Below are positions 39,101 through 47,546 of a stretch of 47,546 bases of DNA, one piece after another. A model generated the notes under the pieces. That model saw only the letters and a program-made list of their open reading frames with translations. It made no database searches and was not told the DNA's origin. The position numbers and the translations under genes were made by a program. How positions within the stretch are numbered: the stretch's first letter is position 1; the number at the start of each line of letters is the position of its first letter. Source of the DNA: Ophiocordyceps camponoti-saundersi (nom. inval.) (lineage: Eukaryota; Ascomycota; Sordariomycetes; Hypocreales; Ophiocordycipitaceae); NCBI GenBank assembly GCA_003339415.1, contig PDHQ01000269.1, positions 1 through 47,546 of the forward strand, given 5' to 3'.

Positions 39101-39500
39101 ATAATATTTATATAATTTTAAATTAAATATATTAAACTTAATTTTTTTCTCTAAGCTTATAAAATTCCTAAGGTAATTTTAAGATATTACCTTTATAATA
39201 ATAATAATAAGATAATATTATATATCTTTCTTAACTATATTTTTACTTATAAAAATAAGCTACTCCTTAACGCTAATTAGTAACTAATATAAGACTAGCG
39301 TAATTTTACTAAAACGCTTAATAATTTTTAATTTATAGCTAAATTTATATATTAATTTTTTTCGCTTAAATAATTATATTAATTTAACCTTATAATATTA
39401 CTTTACGAAAATAAAATAAATAAAAAAAATAAGGCTTTTAGCTTTATAATAAATATATAAAAATTATTTTACGGTAATAACTTTATTATTTATTTTACTA
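36180..39500 (+). pseudogene. ORF2 (endonuclease-reverse transcriptase) remnant of LINE copy B
   Basis: The plus-strand frame should contain an AP-type endonuclease, RT and possibly RNase H. The most secure landmark is IIIKTYKATP at 38,648-38,677 followed by LIPLLNLYLTY, the segment after RT that is conserved across Tad1-clade elements (family form GAYKATP, then a Pro-Pro-x-x-Leu-Tyr-Leu pattern). The RT active site itself I could not place with certainty in the mutated sequence. Stops are TAA/TAG throughout. Copy A has the same segment on the minus strand at about 6,790-6,820. Confidence 0.7.
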
Positions 39501-41242
39501 GCTATTTACTTAGCTTTAAAGCTAGATTATTTTAATTATATATAAAATATTAACTTAATTATATAAAATATAAAACTAACTATATTTATTATAGCTATAG
39601 CTTTAGCTATAGCTTTAACCTTAACTATAATTATAAGCGTAAATTAAAGCTATTTACTCCTTTTTTACTAATAGCTTCTCCTTTTTACTAAATATAATAT
39701 AATTATTAATTAATATTATAAAATTTTTATTACTAAATATATTATTAACTAAATTATTTTAAATAAGATTGAAAATCTCCTTATAAGGAGGCGGCGCGGT
39801 TATAATATAAGCGCTAGTAATATTCTTTTTAGCGGTAAAGGTAACCTTAATATTTAAAGTAAAAGTAATCTTAGGCTTATTAAGCTTATTAGCTTTTAAC
39901 TTAAATTTAGACTTAATAAGTACTAGGGCGGAAGCGGAACTAAGAATAAGAGGCGGAATATAGAGGATAAGAGGATAATTAGTAAGAGAGGGGCTTCCTT
40001 ATAAGCGCGTATTATTCTTAATAGCGTAGTAGATATAATATAGCTTTTTAATTAATTACTTAAAAAAGTTAATTACTTATATATAAAAAATATACTATTT
40101 TTATATTTAAGCTAATATAATAATAATAAGTTAATTAGCGTTAGTTAAACTTTTAATTATTTTAATAATAAAGTTTTTCTTAATAATAAGAGGCTATAAG
40201 CTTTAAAATAATATATAGCTAGTAGCTACTTATATAACTTAATTAGCGTAAATATTATTATAATATATAATAGCGTATATCTTTTTAATATATTAAATTA
40301 TATTTTTTTATTATATTTATTAGTATAAGATTTACTATAAACTTAATATAATTTTAATATTACTTATTATTTAAGCGTTATAATTAAAGCTTAGCTAATA
40401 AGTAACTTTAACTATAGCGCGAATAGCTTTAGCTATAATAAGATTATTAATTAGCTAATATTTAATATAATTATTTACGTATTTAATATAAGCTATATTT
40501 AAATAATTTACCTTAGTTATTAGTAAATACGGATATATACTAAGGCTAAGTACTTATTTCTTTATACTTAATAAAAGTCCCTAAAGCTAATAAGTATATT
40601 AATATACTTTATATAAAATATTACTTAAGGAAAATTAAGTTTAGCGGGTATTTTATTTTAGTATAAGTTAGCTATAAACTAATTATACGCGCTAAGAATT
40701 ACTTATATAGTTAAAATTATTAAAAAATAATAAGATAACGATAGCCCGCTTATATTAGTAAAAATAACCCCCCCTTTTTTATATACCCTTAAGCCTTAAG
40801 TTACTAAATTATAAAAACTAACTTTTTAATTAGGAAAATTTCCCGCTTAAGAAAGCTTAAAAAAAAGTATATATTTAAGTATATATTATATATAAAGGAG
40901 ATATATAGCTATATATTTAAAAGTTAAGTAATATATATTTAAAAGCTAAGGAGGTATATACTAATATATATAAGTAATATATACCGCCGTTACTATTATC
41001 TTTTCCTTATCTTATTTATCTTTTCTTATCTTTCCTTATATTATATAGTATTACTATAATTAATAGTTACTTTTTTTATACGCGTAGAGCGCCTAGCCCG
41101 GCCCTAAGCTGGACGCGGTTCTATTATATAGCGGGGGGTTTTACCTCTTTTAGGAGGGTTTTTCCTACTTAACTTACTACCGAGGTTCTAGTAGCTATTA
41201 CTATAGCCTTTAGAGTACTATAATAATAAAAAGTAAACTTTT

Positions 41243-41334
41243 ATAATTTATACTTATATACTTATCTTTCTCTTTTTTAACCTAATTATCGCTATCTCTC
41301 TTTTTTAGTATATTTAGTATAAGTTTCCCTTATA
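41243..41334 (+). repeat. Right (3') LTR of the outer gypsy element, second part
   Basis: These 92 bp match about 1,313-1,404 of the left LTR, ending in AGTTTCCCTTATA. They are followed by ATTAT (41,335-41,339), the same five bases that precede the left LTR. This closes the outer element. Confidence 0.88.
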
Positions 41335-41339
41335 ATTAT

Positions 41340-41805
41340 AGCTGAGAATACTTTTTTAAAAAAAAAATAAAGTATATAAAGGATTTAAGCTACGCTTAAA
41401 TAGCTAAGTTATATAAAAGTGCTTACTTAGTTAAGTTTATATATATAATAAGCGTAAAGTATATATAAGTATATATAATTAGTTAGCGCTATATATAAGA
41501 CGGGCGCGGGCTATATATAAACTATAACCTTAAGTATATATATTATATATATTTTAAAACTTTTTAAGTTATTTTATATTAATAAAGTTAGCTTCTTATA
41601 TAAGTAATAAAGTATAGGACCTTAAAAATATTTATAAAAATAATAGCTAAGATATAAAAATAATAATAATTATAATATTATATTAATTACTAGTTTACTA
41701 TTATTAGTAATAGTAGTAAAATTTATAAGTCTTATTACTATTATAACTCTTATATATATTATAACCTTATGTAAAAAACTATACTTAAATATAATTATAA
41801 GTCTA
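41340..41805. other. AT-rich RIP-degraded flank, no gene seen
   Basis: This is the right flank of the outer gypsy element. It has the same CpA/TpG-poor composition, a short A run at 41,358-41,367, and a GACGGGCGCGGGC patch at 41,499-41,511. I see no frame or repeat structure I can assign. The change to normal composition falls near 41,800-41,830, where CAAGCACTTGTGTAAGG appears. Confidence 0.6.
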
Positions 41806-42513
41806 GCAAGCACTTGTGTAAGGCTAATAATAACTATAAGCCTTGCAGCCCCCCATAGCGTCCCGGTAAGGTAAGTAGGTACCTATATTATGGATAGAGG
41901 TTTCGAACGATAGTCAGGCCACGGGGCAGTCAGTAACCAGCTTAACATCATAACCGTGCGGGCTGCATCGGTCACGATGTAAGACATTGCCGGGAAGCCG
42001 TCGGATCGTGGAATCGCGTTGGTTCCGTAAACATTCCAGTATCGAGTGGTTCCTCCCCGTTACCTGGGTGCTGCAAGCCTGCAACTATTATAGGCTTTTT
42101 TTTGTTGTTCCCTGTTTCAAAGCTTTAGCCCTTGTTCACATAGAGATGCTTCGTTACTGCCCTAGAGACAAGTTCGTCTGACATTTTTCCTGGTGTTCGG
42201 ATCAGAACATCAGAGGCTAGACGTTTTGTGGCCTGACAAGGGTTATGCGGTCTTCCCTTGATGCTTTGACGCATGATCTCAATATCTGTCTACCTGCAAA
42301 GCCTTGAAATTTCCCAAATGCCGAGCGTCATGCTCTGAAACCGCTACAAAAGGGAAGTTAGTCTCGGGTCTCACCCTGCCACTCGGTTCTTACGCAGTTG
42401 GTTTGGTTGATCTACCGAGTGCACGATCTCTTCGTCTCTATCGCTATGCTCTGCGGCCTGCCCAAGATTTACCCTTTTCCCTCTCTAGCATTCTAACATT
42501 CGTCCACTCCACC
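41806..42513 (+). promoter_or_regulatory. Upstream region of the GT25 gene, start of the normal-composition island
   Basis: About 700 bp of non-repetitive DNA separates the RIP block from the glycosyltransferase start codon, and the promoter should lie here. Pyrimidine-rich stretches occur at 42,097-42,116 and 42,470-42,488, as is common before fungal start codons. Open frames here (for example 41,987-42,181) have no codon pattern or similarity I recognise. The glycosyltransferase frame stays open upstream to 42,304 but without an in-frame ATG. Confidence 0.4.
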
Positions 42514-43783
42514 ATGAAGAGCTCGATTCGTTTCGCCTGGCCCATGGCACGAAGTGCGCGACTGACTCGATGGACACTTTCAGCAATTTTCATTTTCGGT
42601 GTCGCAATGACGCTATGGATCGCTGACAGAACCTTCACACCTAGCTCAGCCTCGAACCGAGCTGGTGCAAGGATCCTAAATCAAAGCTCGATACGGAACC
42701 CTTATCGAAAAGAGGACCTTGAACGTCGCATTAAGGACTTGTCAGCATCGACCGATCTCGGTCGAGTAGCCAACAGAACTCTCGGATTCGAAACGGTGAT
42801 CGCCATCGGCCTTCCAGAGCGGTCCGATAAACGGGATGCACTACATCTGATGGCCGCTCTCAGTGGTTTTGATATCGACTGGGTCGACGGCGTCAAGCCA
42901 TCTGAAATATCCAACAAAGCCCTACCTTTTGGTATTGACCTCAAATCAGTCCAAGACAATTTTCTGGGTGGTTGGAGAGGCCACATGAACGCCATTCGCC
43001 GGTAAGCCCATGAAGATTGAAGTATTGTACAAGACCTGACAACTATTTAGCGTTGTGAATAGTGGTGTCTCCTCGGCCTTGATTATGGAGGATGACATGG
43101 ACTGGGATCTCCACCTCAAATTGCAGTTGAACGATATTGCTCAGGGCACTCGTCAGGTGCTCAAGGAATCGTCCTCTCATGTGCCTGAATCACCATATGG
43201 AGACTCATGGGATGTTCTGTGGTTAGGGCATTGCGGGGAGCCCTTTCCCGAGACGCTGGAAGAAAACGTCGGGCTCGAAGCCGAGGCTAAGGCCAGGATG
43301 AATGTCAAGTATGCCATCAATGAGGACAACACTGTGCCTCCGTACAGTGAAGTTTCCCGTCTCGTCGATTGGTCTGCCTTCCCGGCAGGGACACGGCTTG
43401 TTCACTTATCGGCAGCGCCAATCTGCTCTTTCGCCTATGCCTTGTCTCAGAGCGCTGCCCGGAAGATTCTTTTCGCCTTGAGCGTTGACGGTCTGCACAT
43501 GGCCTTTGACAACTCCCTGGCACAGTTATGCCGCGACTCCATTCACGATCTGGGCCTGCAGAAGGAGGGTGGATATCGTCTGAAGTGCATCAGTGTTAAC
43601 CCGACAATCATGTTTCATCATCGAGCAAAGGGACGTGTCCATGGAGACAGCGACGTGCAGAACTTCGGGCAGGAGGGTCAGGTAAGGGAACGGGGTTTCT
43701 CAGAGTCCATCAAGTGGAGTATGAGGTTGAATTTAAGGAAAATCTTGACGGGCCAGCCACTTGTGCCGCAGTTTAGCATGTAA
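42514..43783 (+). CDS. Glycosyltransferase family 25 (LPS glycosyltransferase-like) protein, type II membrane protein
   Basis: Two exons (42,514-43,001 and 43,051-43,783) encode 406 residues. The 49-nt intron has GTAAG at its start, CTGAC at 43,036-43,040 as branch site and TAG at its end. The ATG at 42,514 has a good context (CTCCACCATGA) and is the first in-frame ATG. A membrane anchor at residues 20-37 follows basic residues, so the catalytic part should face the Golgi/ER lumen. The GT25 domain starts near residue 90 (ETVIAIGLPERSDKR). EDDMDWD at 176-182 gives the acidic, metal/nucleotide-sugar-binding motif, and a later RLVHLSAAPICSFAYALS segment is typical of the fungal family. GT25 enzymes transfer sugars, often galactose, to glycans or proteins; the acceptor here is unknown. 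The next gene is convergent, 299 bp away. Family call is strong; substrate is not. Confidence 0.9.
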
Positions 43784-44082
43784 GAATAAGGAGTTCCGAT
43801 AGCTACATGACAGTGACCACCGTTTTGACTGACGTAGGGTGAGCCACGGTGGCAGTATCCCAGATCTCCAATAATCGTGATGCGTTGTATATCATGGTGA
43901 GCATGAGCATAGTCCAGCTCGTTACTACGAGCGCACCTGGAAAGGCACATTTCTGTTCGGACCTGAGCAAGGCAAAACTGCCGTACTCGAAATAGGATGA
44001 GACGAGAGAGGTGAGAAGCCTTGTTCCTCTCGCAATCCTCGTATCACATCTAGCCAACATCTTGTTGCCACGCCGAACGAGT
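43784..44082. other. Convergent intergenic region between the GT25 and RSC genes
   Basis: These 299 bp hold the 3' ends of both transcripts. An AATAAGG sequence follows the GT25 stop codon at once (43,785-43,791), but I see no canonical AATAAA on either strand. No RNA gene or repeat is visible. Composition is normal, with CpA and TpG frequent. Confidence 0.6.
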
Positions 44083-47000
44083 CTACGAACCAAGTTTATC
44101 CCATTCCTCCAAACCAACATCTTTTCGCCACTGTCGAGTTTCTTGATTAAGCCGTAGGAACCAAACCTCAAGGGCATCTGCAGCATGAGGGCTTCTTGGT
44201 TCCGTTGGTTGCATGGACTCGTGCCCCGTTAAAGCCACTCGCTTTGTGATCTTATTATCAACTATAGCATCGTCCCGGTCTTTCCGCTTCTTGGCCCGTT
44301 CGCTGAGCCATCGACGTCGCCCGGCGAGGTACCTGACGCTATGACCAAGACCAGCGCATCCGGGCGCAAACCCTTTATGGGACTGGCCAAGCGGTGGGCC
44401 CGCGAAGAAAAGAATATCCCTGCCATGTTCACCTTGGAAGCGCTGGCGCAAGTGTATAGGAACCGCGTTATTAACACTTTCGGGAAGAATAAACACCTCA
44501 GAGTGTCGTGGTTGATTATAGATGCTGTGCGCAGCCTGCGGGGTTAATGAAGCTCTTGTAACTGGAGGGAAGTGTGCCTGGTTGGTCCATTGCTGAGAGA
44601 CAAAGTGATTGTTACCGGGCTGTTGAATTTGGGTTCCGGCCGAGGGGTAATTTTGTGAGTAGCTAGCGTGCATTTGATATTGCTGTTGATATTGGTAGTG
44701 CACCGAACGAACAGGAACTTGTGGCAGAATAGACGCTTGATGAGAGACGAGAGGAAGAGAAGCTGATGTCTGATGAATGGCAGAAGGTACTGACGATGCT
44801 GGAGTAGCGGGACGGGTATGAGAGATCATGTGCGCGTTGCTATGATGGCTTAGTGATAGTAAAGAGGCTCTCGCGGACGTCTCAGGGGGTCCCTCTCTCG
44901 TCAATGATAATTTTGAGCCCCCGTCCATATCCGAGGCAATTGTAATTGGCAGCGAGTTGATTTCCTGCGAGGGCGATTCCTGATATTAAAAATTGTCAGT
45001 AACAGCTAATTGACTTCTTGGTGACGGAAATAGCGTGTTCAGGGATATAAGTAGAATAGGCAGCCGCCAGGGATTGTAACTCGGCGTTTCCAAGGGATCG
45101 GCGCGGAAGAAAAAAAAATGAAGTATCTTGCTCTCCCTTCCACCCAATTGTAATCACTATGTTTCGCGAAACATGACAGGGGAAGGAGCTAGCGACAGGA
45201 TATATTGCAAGAACGGGTGAGGAAATAAAATAACTCACATTGGGCTCCGGGGGAAGCCGGTGTACAGCCCCGACAATTGGCGGAGCATTTTGACTTCCCC
45301 ACGTCGGTCTTGCTAACTCGTCTGCAGCCTTGACAACATCATCACGCAGGAGATGCTTAATCGGGCTTGGAACTTTCTTCATGCGATAGGGCACATCGAA
45401 GAGGTCCATTTCATAATCATTGTTACTCGCCTCATCCGGCAAGCAGCTTACCCAAGTTTTGATTTTGTGGAACCTGAATTTTTCTTCATTATAAAGCGAC
45501 TCACAAACATAGACTTCCTTGTTGGGCGGCAGTCCGCGTGGCCGACCCTTGATGAAGTGCGTCACGAACATGACGAAACAACGATCGAGAATTTCATCAA
45601 CATGATGGTTGCGATATTGACTGGTCTTCACAACCTCGCGTTCGAAAAAGTATTTATCGTGTCGATGAACAGTCTGCTCGGGTCGATAGTACCAGCAAGT
45701 ATTGACCCAATTTTGCCGGTTACGATCCTGCCACGTTCTAAAGATTTGGGCAACGATGGGCTTATCTGGGTCGTTAGGGTTGCGGATATGTACCCAGTCA
45801 CCTGAAGCCTCTGATAAGTGACAGGTCCTGATGTTTGGTCAAAATTCACATACCAGCTCGCCAAGTTTGCCCATGATTCTCAATCGCCTCTAATGATAGG
45901 CTGCCATCCTCACCTCGGAAATCTTCATCAGGTCTGGATATCTCTTGCGCAGCTAGCGATCGAGCATGTCGTTGGAGATCGACCGCGGCCTTGGCCACCT
46001 CACTATCCTTTTCGGGGGACAGCTTAGCGTTCTCAAACATAAGCTCGAGGTCTGACAGGACTTGATCCACGTTTTGATATGTTTTCTGTTTGGCCTTCTT
46101 CCTGATGCTGTCCATGGCAATGGGGCGTGATACAGTTTTGTAATAATCTGCAGCGTGAGACTTGTCCGGAAGCTTCTCGAAATGTCGTATAAAGAGACCC
46201 CCACGGCCATCTTTCAGCTTCCGAAGACCTTTAAGAATCGATGTTATCCGGGCCTCCGTTGGGGTCAGCACAATGAACGGCCGCATATTCTTTTGAGATG
46301 AGTCATCATTGTCCTCGTCGAGGTCGTTTTCATGACTTGACGCCCGTAGATGACGATTGTGCCGCAATCGACGCTGCTGTTCCTGCAGACGGGTAACATC
46401 TTCGCCGCAGGATCCCTTGCCATGATCTTTGTCTTCGTCTTCGCCGTCCTCATCCTCTTCGTGGTCAACATTGTCTTCTTCCTCGTCCAAACTCGAGATA
46501 GCTGAATCTTCCGCCGGAGGAAGTTCTCCTAGATCTGGCAGGTCGGCATCATCAGACGAGATATCACCTGCGGCGGCCAGTTTCTGTAATTTATCCCTAA
46601 AGAGCTCTCGGAGTCTCACGGCGGCGCCGAAGATGGGTGCAGATGGCCTATTATAGACCTGTGCATTGTGACATATCTGCGCTACATCTTTGACAAATTC
46701 AGAAAAAGAAACATATTGCTTCCTTTGAATTTTGCCCTGTCCATATTTAAATCGGGTTCAGTTCATTATCGAGAGCGTGCAAGGATGAGAAGCCAGCCTA
46801 CCCGAATGGTGCTGAACGCGATAGGCGTCGATATTGTCTCGAAATAGTCGGGTAGCACGCGACGGTTAGGGATACGCTGGAAGCCTGCCGCAAGTTCTTC
46901 GCCGCTACCGAACAGCAGATATGTAAGTACGCATGAAGGCACACTGCGTCGCCGGGATGAGGATGCGATAACCCACTTTTCCTCCAAACTGCAAAGGTAC

Positions 47001-47179
47001 TTGGACAGGTTCTGGATAAGGTGAATCATGTCCCGCTTGCCATCTTCCGCAATCTCATCCTTGACCTCCAAGACTATGTTATAATCGACGTCGCGGCGTG
47101 ATATGTCTATGTCTTGTTCGTTATCGGTTTCCTTATCACTTGGCTCGATAAATGCCGGCCTTTGGGATTCTGACGCCAT
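44083..47179 (-). CDS. rsc1: RSC chromatin-remodelling complex subunit, Rsc1/Rsc2-like (double bromodomain plus BAH)
   Basis: Five exons on the minus strand (47,179-46,977; 46,904-46,802; 46,736-45,854; 45,801-45,239; 44,979-44,083) give 882 residues with all phases consistent. Introns are 72, 65, 52 and 259 nt, all GT..AG. The protein belongs to the nucleosome remodeller RSC. Bromodomain 1 is about residues 50-155 with the acetyl-lysine-binding Asn in HNAQVYN (N131). A Glu/Asp-rich linker spans 178-206. Bromodomain 2 is about 260-370 and lacks the usual YN pair. The BAH domain is about 390-520 (GDWVHIRNPND, then ACWYYRPEQTVHR-like, here NTCWYYRPEQTVHR). A Gln/Ser/Pro-rich region precedes the conserved C-terminal ILFFAGPP segment. 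An in-frame ATG at 47,248 would add 23 residues; MASESQ at 47,179 is preferred by analogy. The promoter side abuts RIP-mutated DNA. Confidence 0.93.
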
Positions 47180-47419
47180 TGAACATTGATAAAGTAGTGT
47201 AGTGTCAAATTGACTATCAGATCCTACGTTAGCCGGCCATAAGCCCACTTTCCCCTTACATTAATATCCTCTTACTTCTTCCTTTAAGTTATCTACTTCC
47301 TATTATAAAACCTAGGTTAATATAATTAGAAATTGTTTTAAGTATAAGTCCTAGTATAAATATATAAGTAATATAAAATATAATATTATTTTAGAAAATA
47401 AGTTATAATCTTATTTTAC
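47180..47419. promoter_or_regulatory. Short upstream region of the RSC gene passing into AT-rich RIP DNA
   Basis: Normal composition lasts only to about 47,262 (last TpG/CpA in CCCCTTACATTAA). From there to 47,419 the DNA is AT-rich without CpA, like the left 41 kb. The core promoter and 5' UTR of the RSC gene must lie in or beside this mutated stretch. I see no element that I can name in it. Confidence 0.5.

Positions 47420-47546
<127 letters not shown>

Larger units (their letters stand above)
34512..41229 (+). mobile_element. Tad1-clade LINE retrotransposon, copy B (6,718 bp, full length, RIP-inactivated)
   Basis: This plus-strand copy is the inverted duplicate of 4,241-10,962. A 13-bp duplication flanks it (AAAGTAAACCTTT at 34,499-34,511 and AAAGTAAACTTTT at 41,230-41,242, one RIP-type mismatch). 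It splits the right LTR of the outer gypsy element; on its far side the LTR continues exactly where it left off. It has an ORF1 with three zinc knuckles, an ORF2 with the Tad1 signature after RT, a long 3' region and a TAA-type tail. It uses target-primed reverse transcription and has no LTRs. Confidence 0.9.
994..41334 (+). mobile_element. Ty3/gypsy chromovirus retrotransposon (outer element), RIP-inactivated and split by four nested insertions
   Basis: The element runs on the plus strand in the order LTR, gag, RT, RNase H, integrase, chromodomain, LTR, as in fungal chromoviruses of Ty3/gypsy (Metaviridae). The left LTR is 994-1404. The right LTR is 34,193-34,511 plus 41,243-41,334, split by a LINE. 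The 5-bp duplication ATTAT flanks it at 989-993 and 41,335-41,339. LTR ends read TATA..TATA, expected of TG..CA ends after RIP. Removing the insertions and their duplications leaves about 9.1 kb. Translation across every insertion junction resumes in the same domain, which confirms the nesting. Every frame carries many TAA/TAG stops, so it cannot move by itself. The 3.4 kb between chromodomain and 3' LTR is unusually long and holds an antisense frame described separately. Confidence 0.9.

Noticed and set aside
128..41805. Centromere core
   Set aside because: The block is AT-rich and full of degraded retroelements like some fungal centromeres, but every part I can resolve is an ordinary transposon; without CENP-A data this cannot be claimed.
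41987..42181. Plus-strand open frame of 64 codons upstream of the GT25 gene
   Set aside because: It is short, has no recognisable domain or intron support, and lies in the likely promoter region.
42304..42513. N-terminal extension of the GT25 frame from a TTG codon
   Set aside because: There is no in-frame ATG before 42,514, that ATG has a good context, and a basic stretch plus membrane anchor follows it directly.
44341..46656. Several plus- and minus-strand frames of 60-150 codons overlapping the RSC gene (for example 44,341-44,547, 45,353-45,805, 46,429-46,656)
   Set aside because: They are shadows of the RSC exons in other frames; the Ser-rich one at 46,429 is the complement of the Glu/Asp-rich linker.

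Overview
The window looks like one complete assembly contig from a filamentous ascomycete (Pezizomycotina). The evidence is short introns of 49-72 nt with GT..AG ends and CTRAC-like branch sites, a fungal RSC chromatin-remodelling gene, and very heavy repeat-induced point mutation (RIP). From about 128 to 41,805 and again after 47,262 the DNA is AT-rich and almost lacks CpA and TpG while keeping CpG, which is the footprint of CpA-to-TpA RIP. Between 41,806 and 47,262 lies a 5.4-kb island of normal composition with two intact-looking genes.

The AT-rich part can be resolved into a stack of nested transposons with matched target-site duplications (TSDs). The base is a Ty3/gypsy chromovirus element (994-41,334; about 9.1 kb of its own sequence; LTRs about 411 bp; TSD ATTAT). 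Four insertions sit directly in it: a Tad1-clade LINE on the minus strand (4,241-10,962; TSD 14 bp), a 439-bp hAT-type MITE (11,310-11,748; 8-bp TSD), a second Tad1-like LINE on the minus strand (12,304-29,603; TSD up to 17 bp), and another copy of the first LINE on the plus strand (34,512-41,229; 13-bp TSD), which splits the right LTR. A second Ty3/gypsy element on the minus strand (15,258-25,245; LTRs of exactly 197 bp) sits inside the second LINE. All retroelement reading frames are full of TAA/TAG stops, but gag knuckles, RT, RNase H, integrase, chromodomain and LINE motifs remain readable. The MITE keeps many CpA/TpG sites, so it probably arrived after RIP.

Outside the standard retroelement genes, three stretches look like extra coding sequence: an antisense frame between the chromodomain and 3' LTR of the outer gypsy element (30.8-33.7 kb), a sense frame downstream of integrase in the inner gypsy element (15.5-17.7 kb), and an antisense frame in the 3' part of the second LINE (12.8-14.5 kb). 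None was recognised; they are the best candidates here for undescribed biology.

The gene island has a two-exon family 25 glycosyltransferase on the plus strand (406 aa, type II membrane protein) and, convergent with it, a five-exon RSC-complex subunit on the minus strand (882 aa; two bromodomains, BAH domain, conserved C-terminal segment). The RSC gene's start codon is only about 80 bp from RIP-mutated DNA. Both contig ends are exactly 127 nt of (AAAT)n and are exact reverse complements, which points to an assembly-graph break at a microsatellite and not to a biological terminus.
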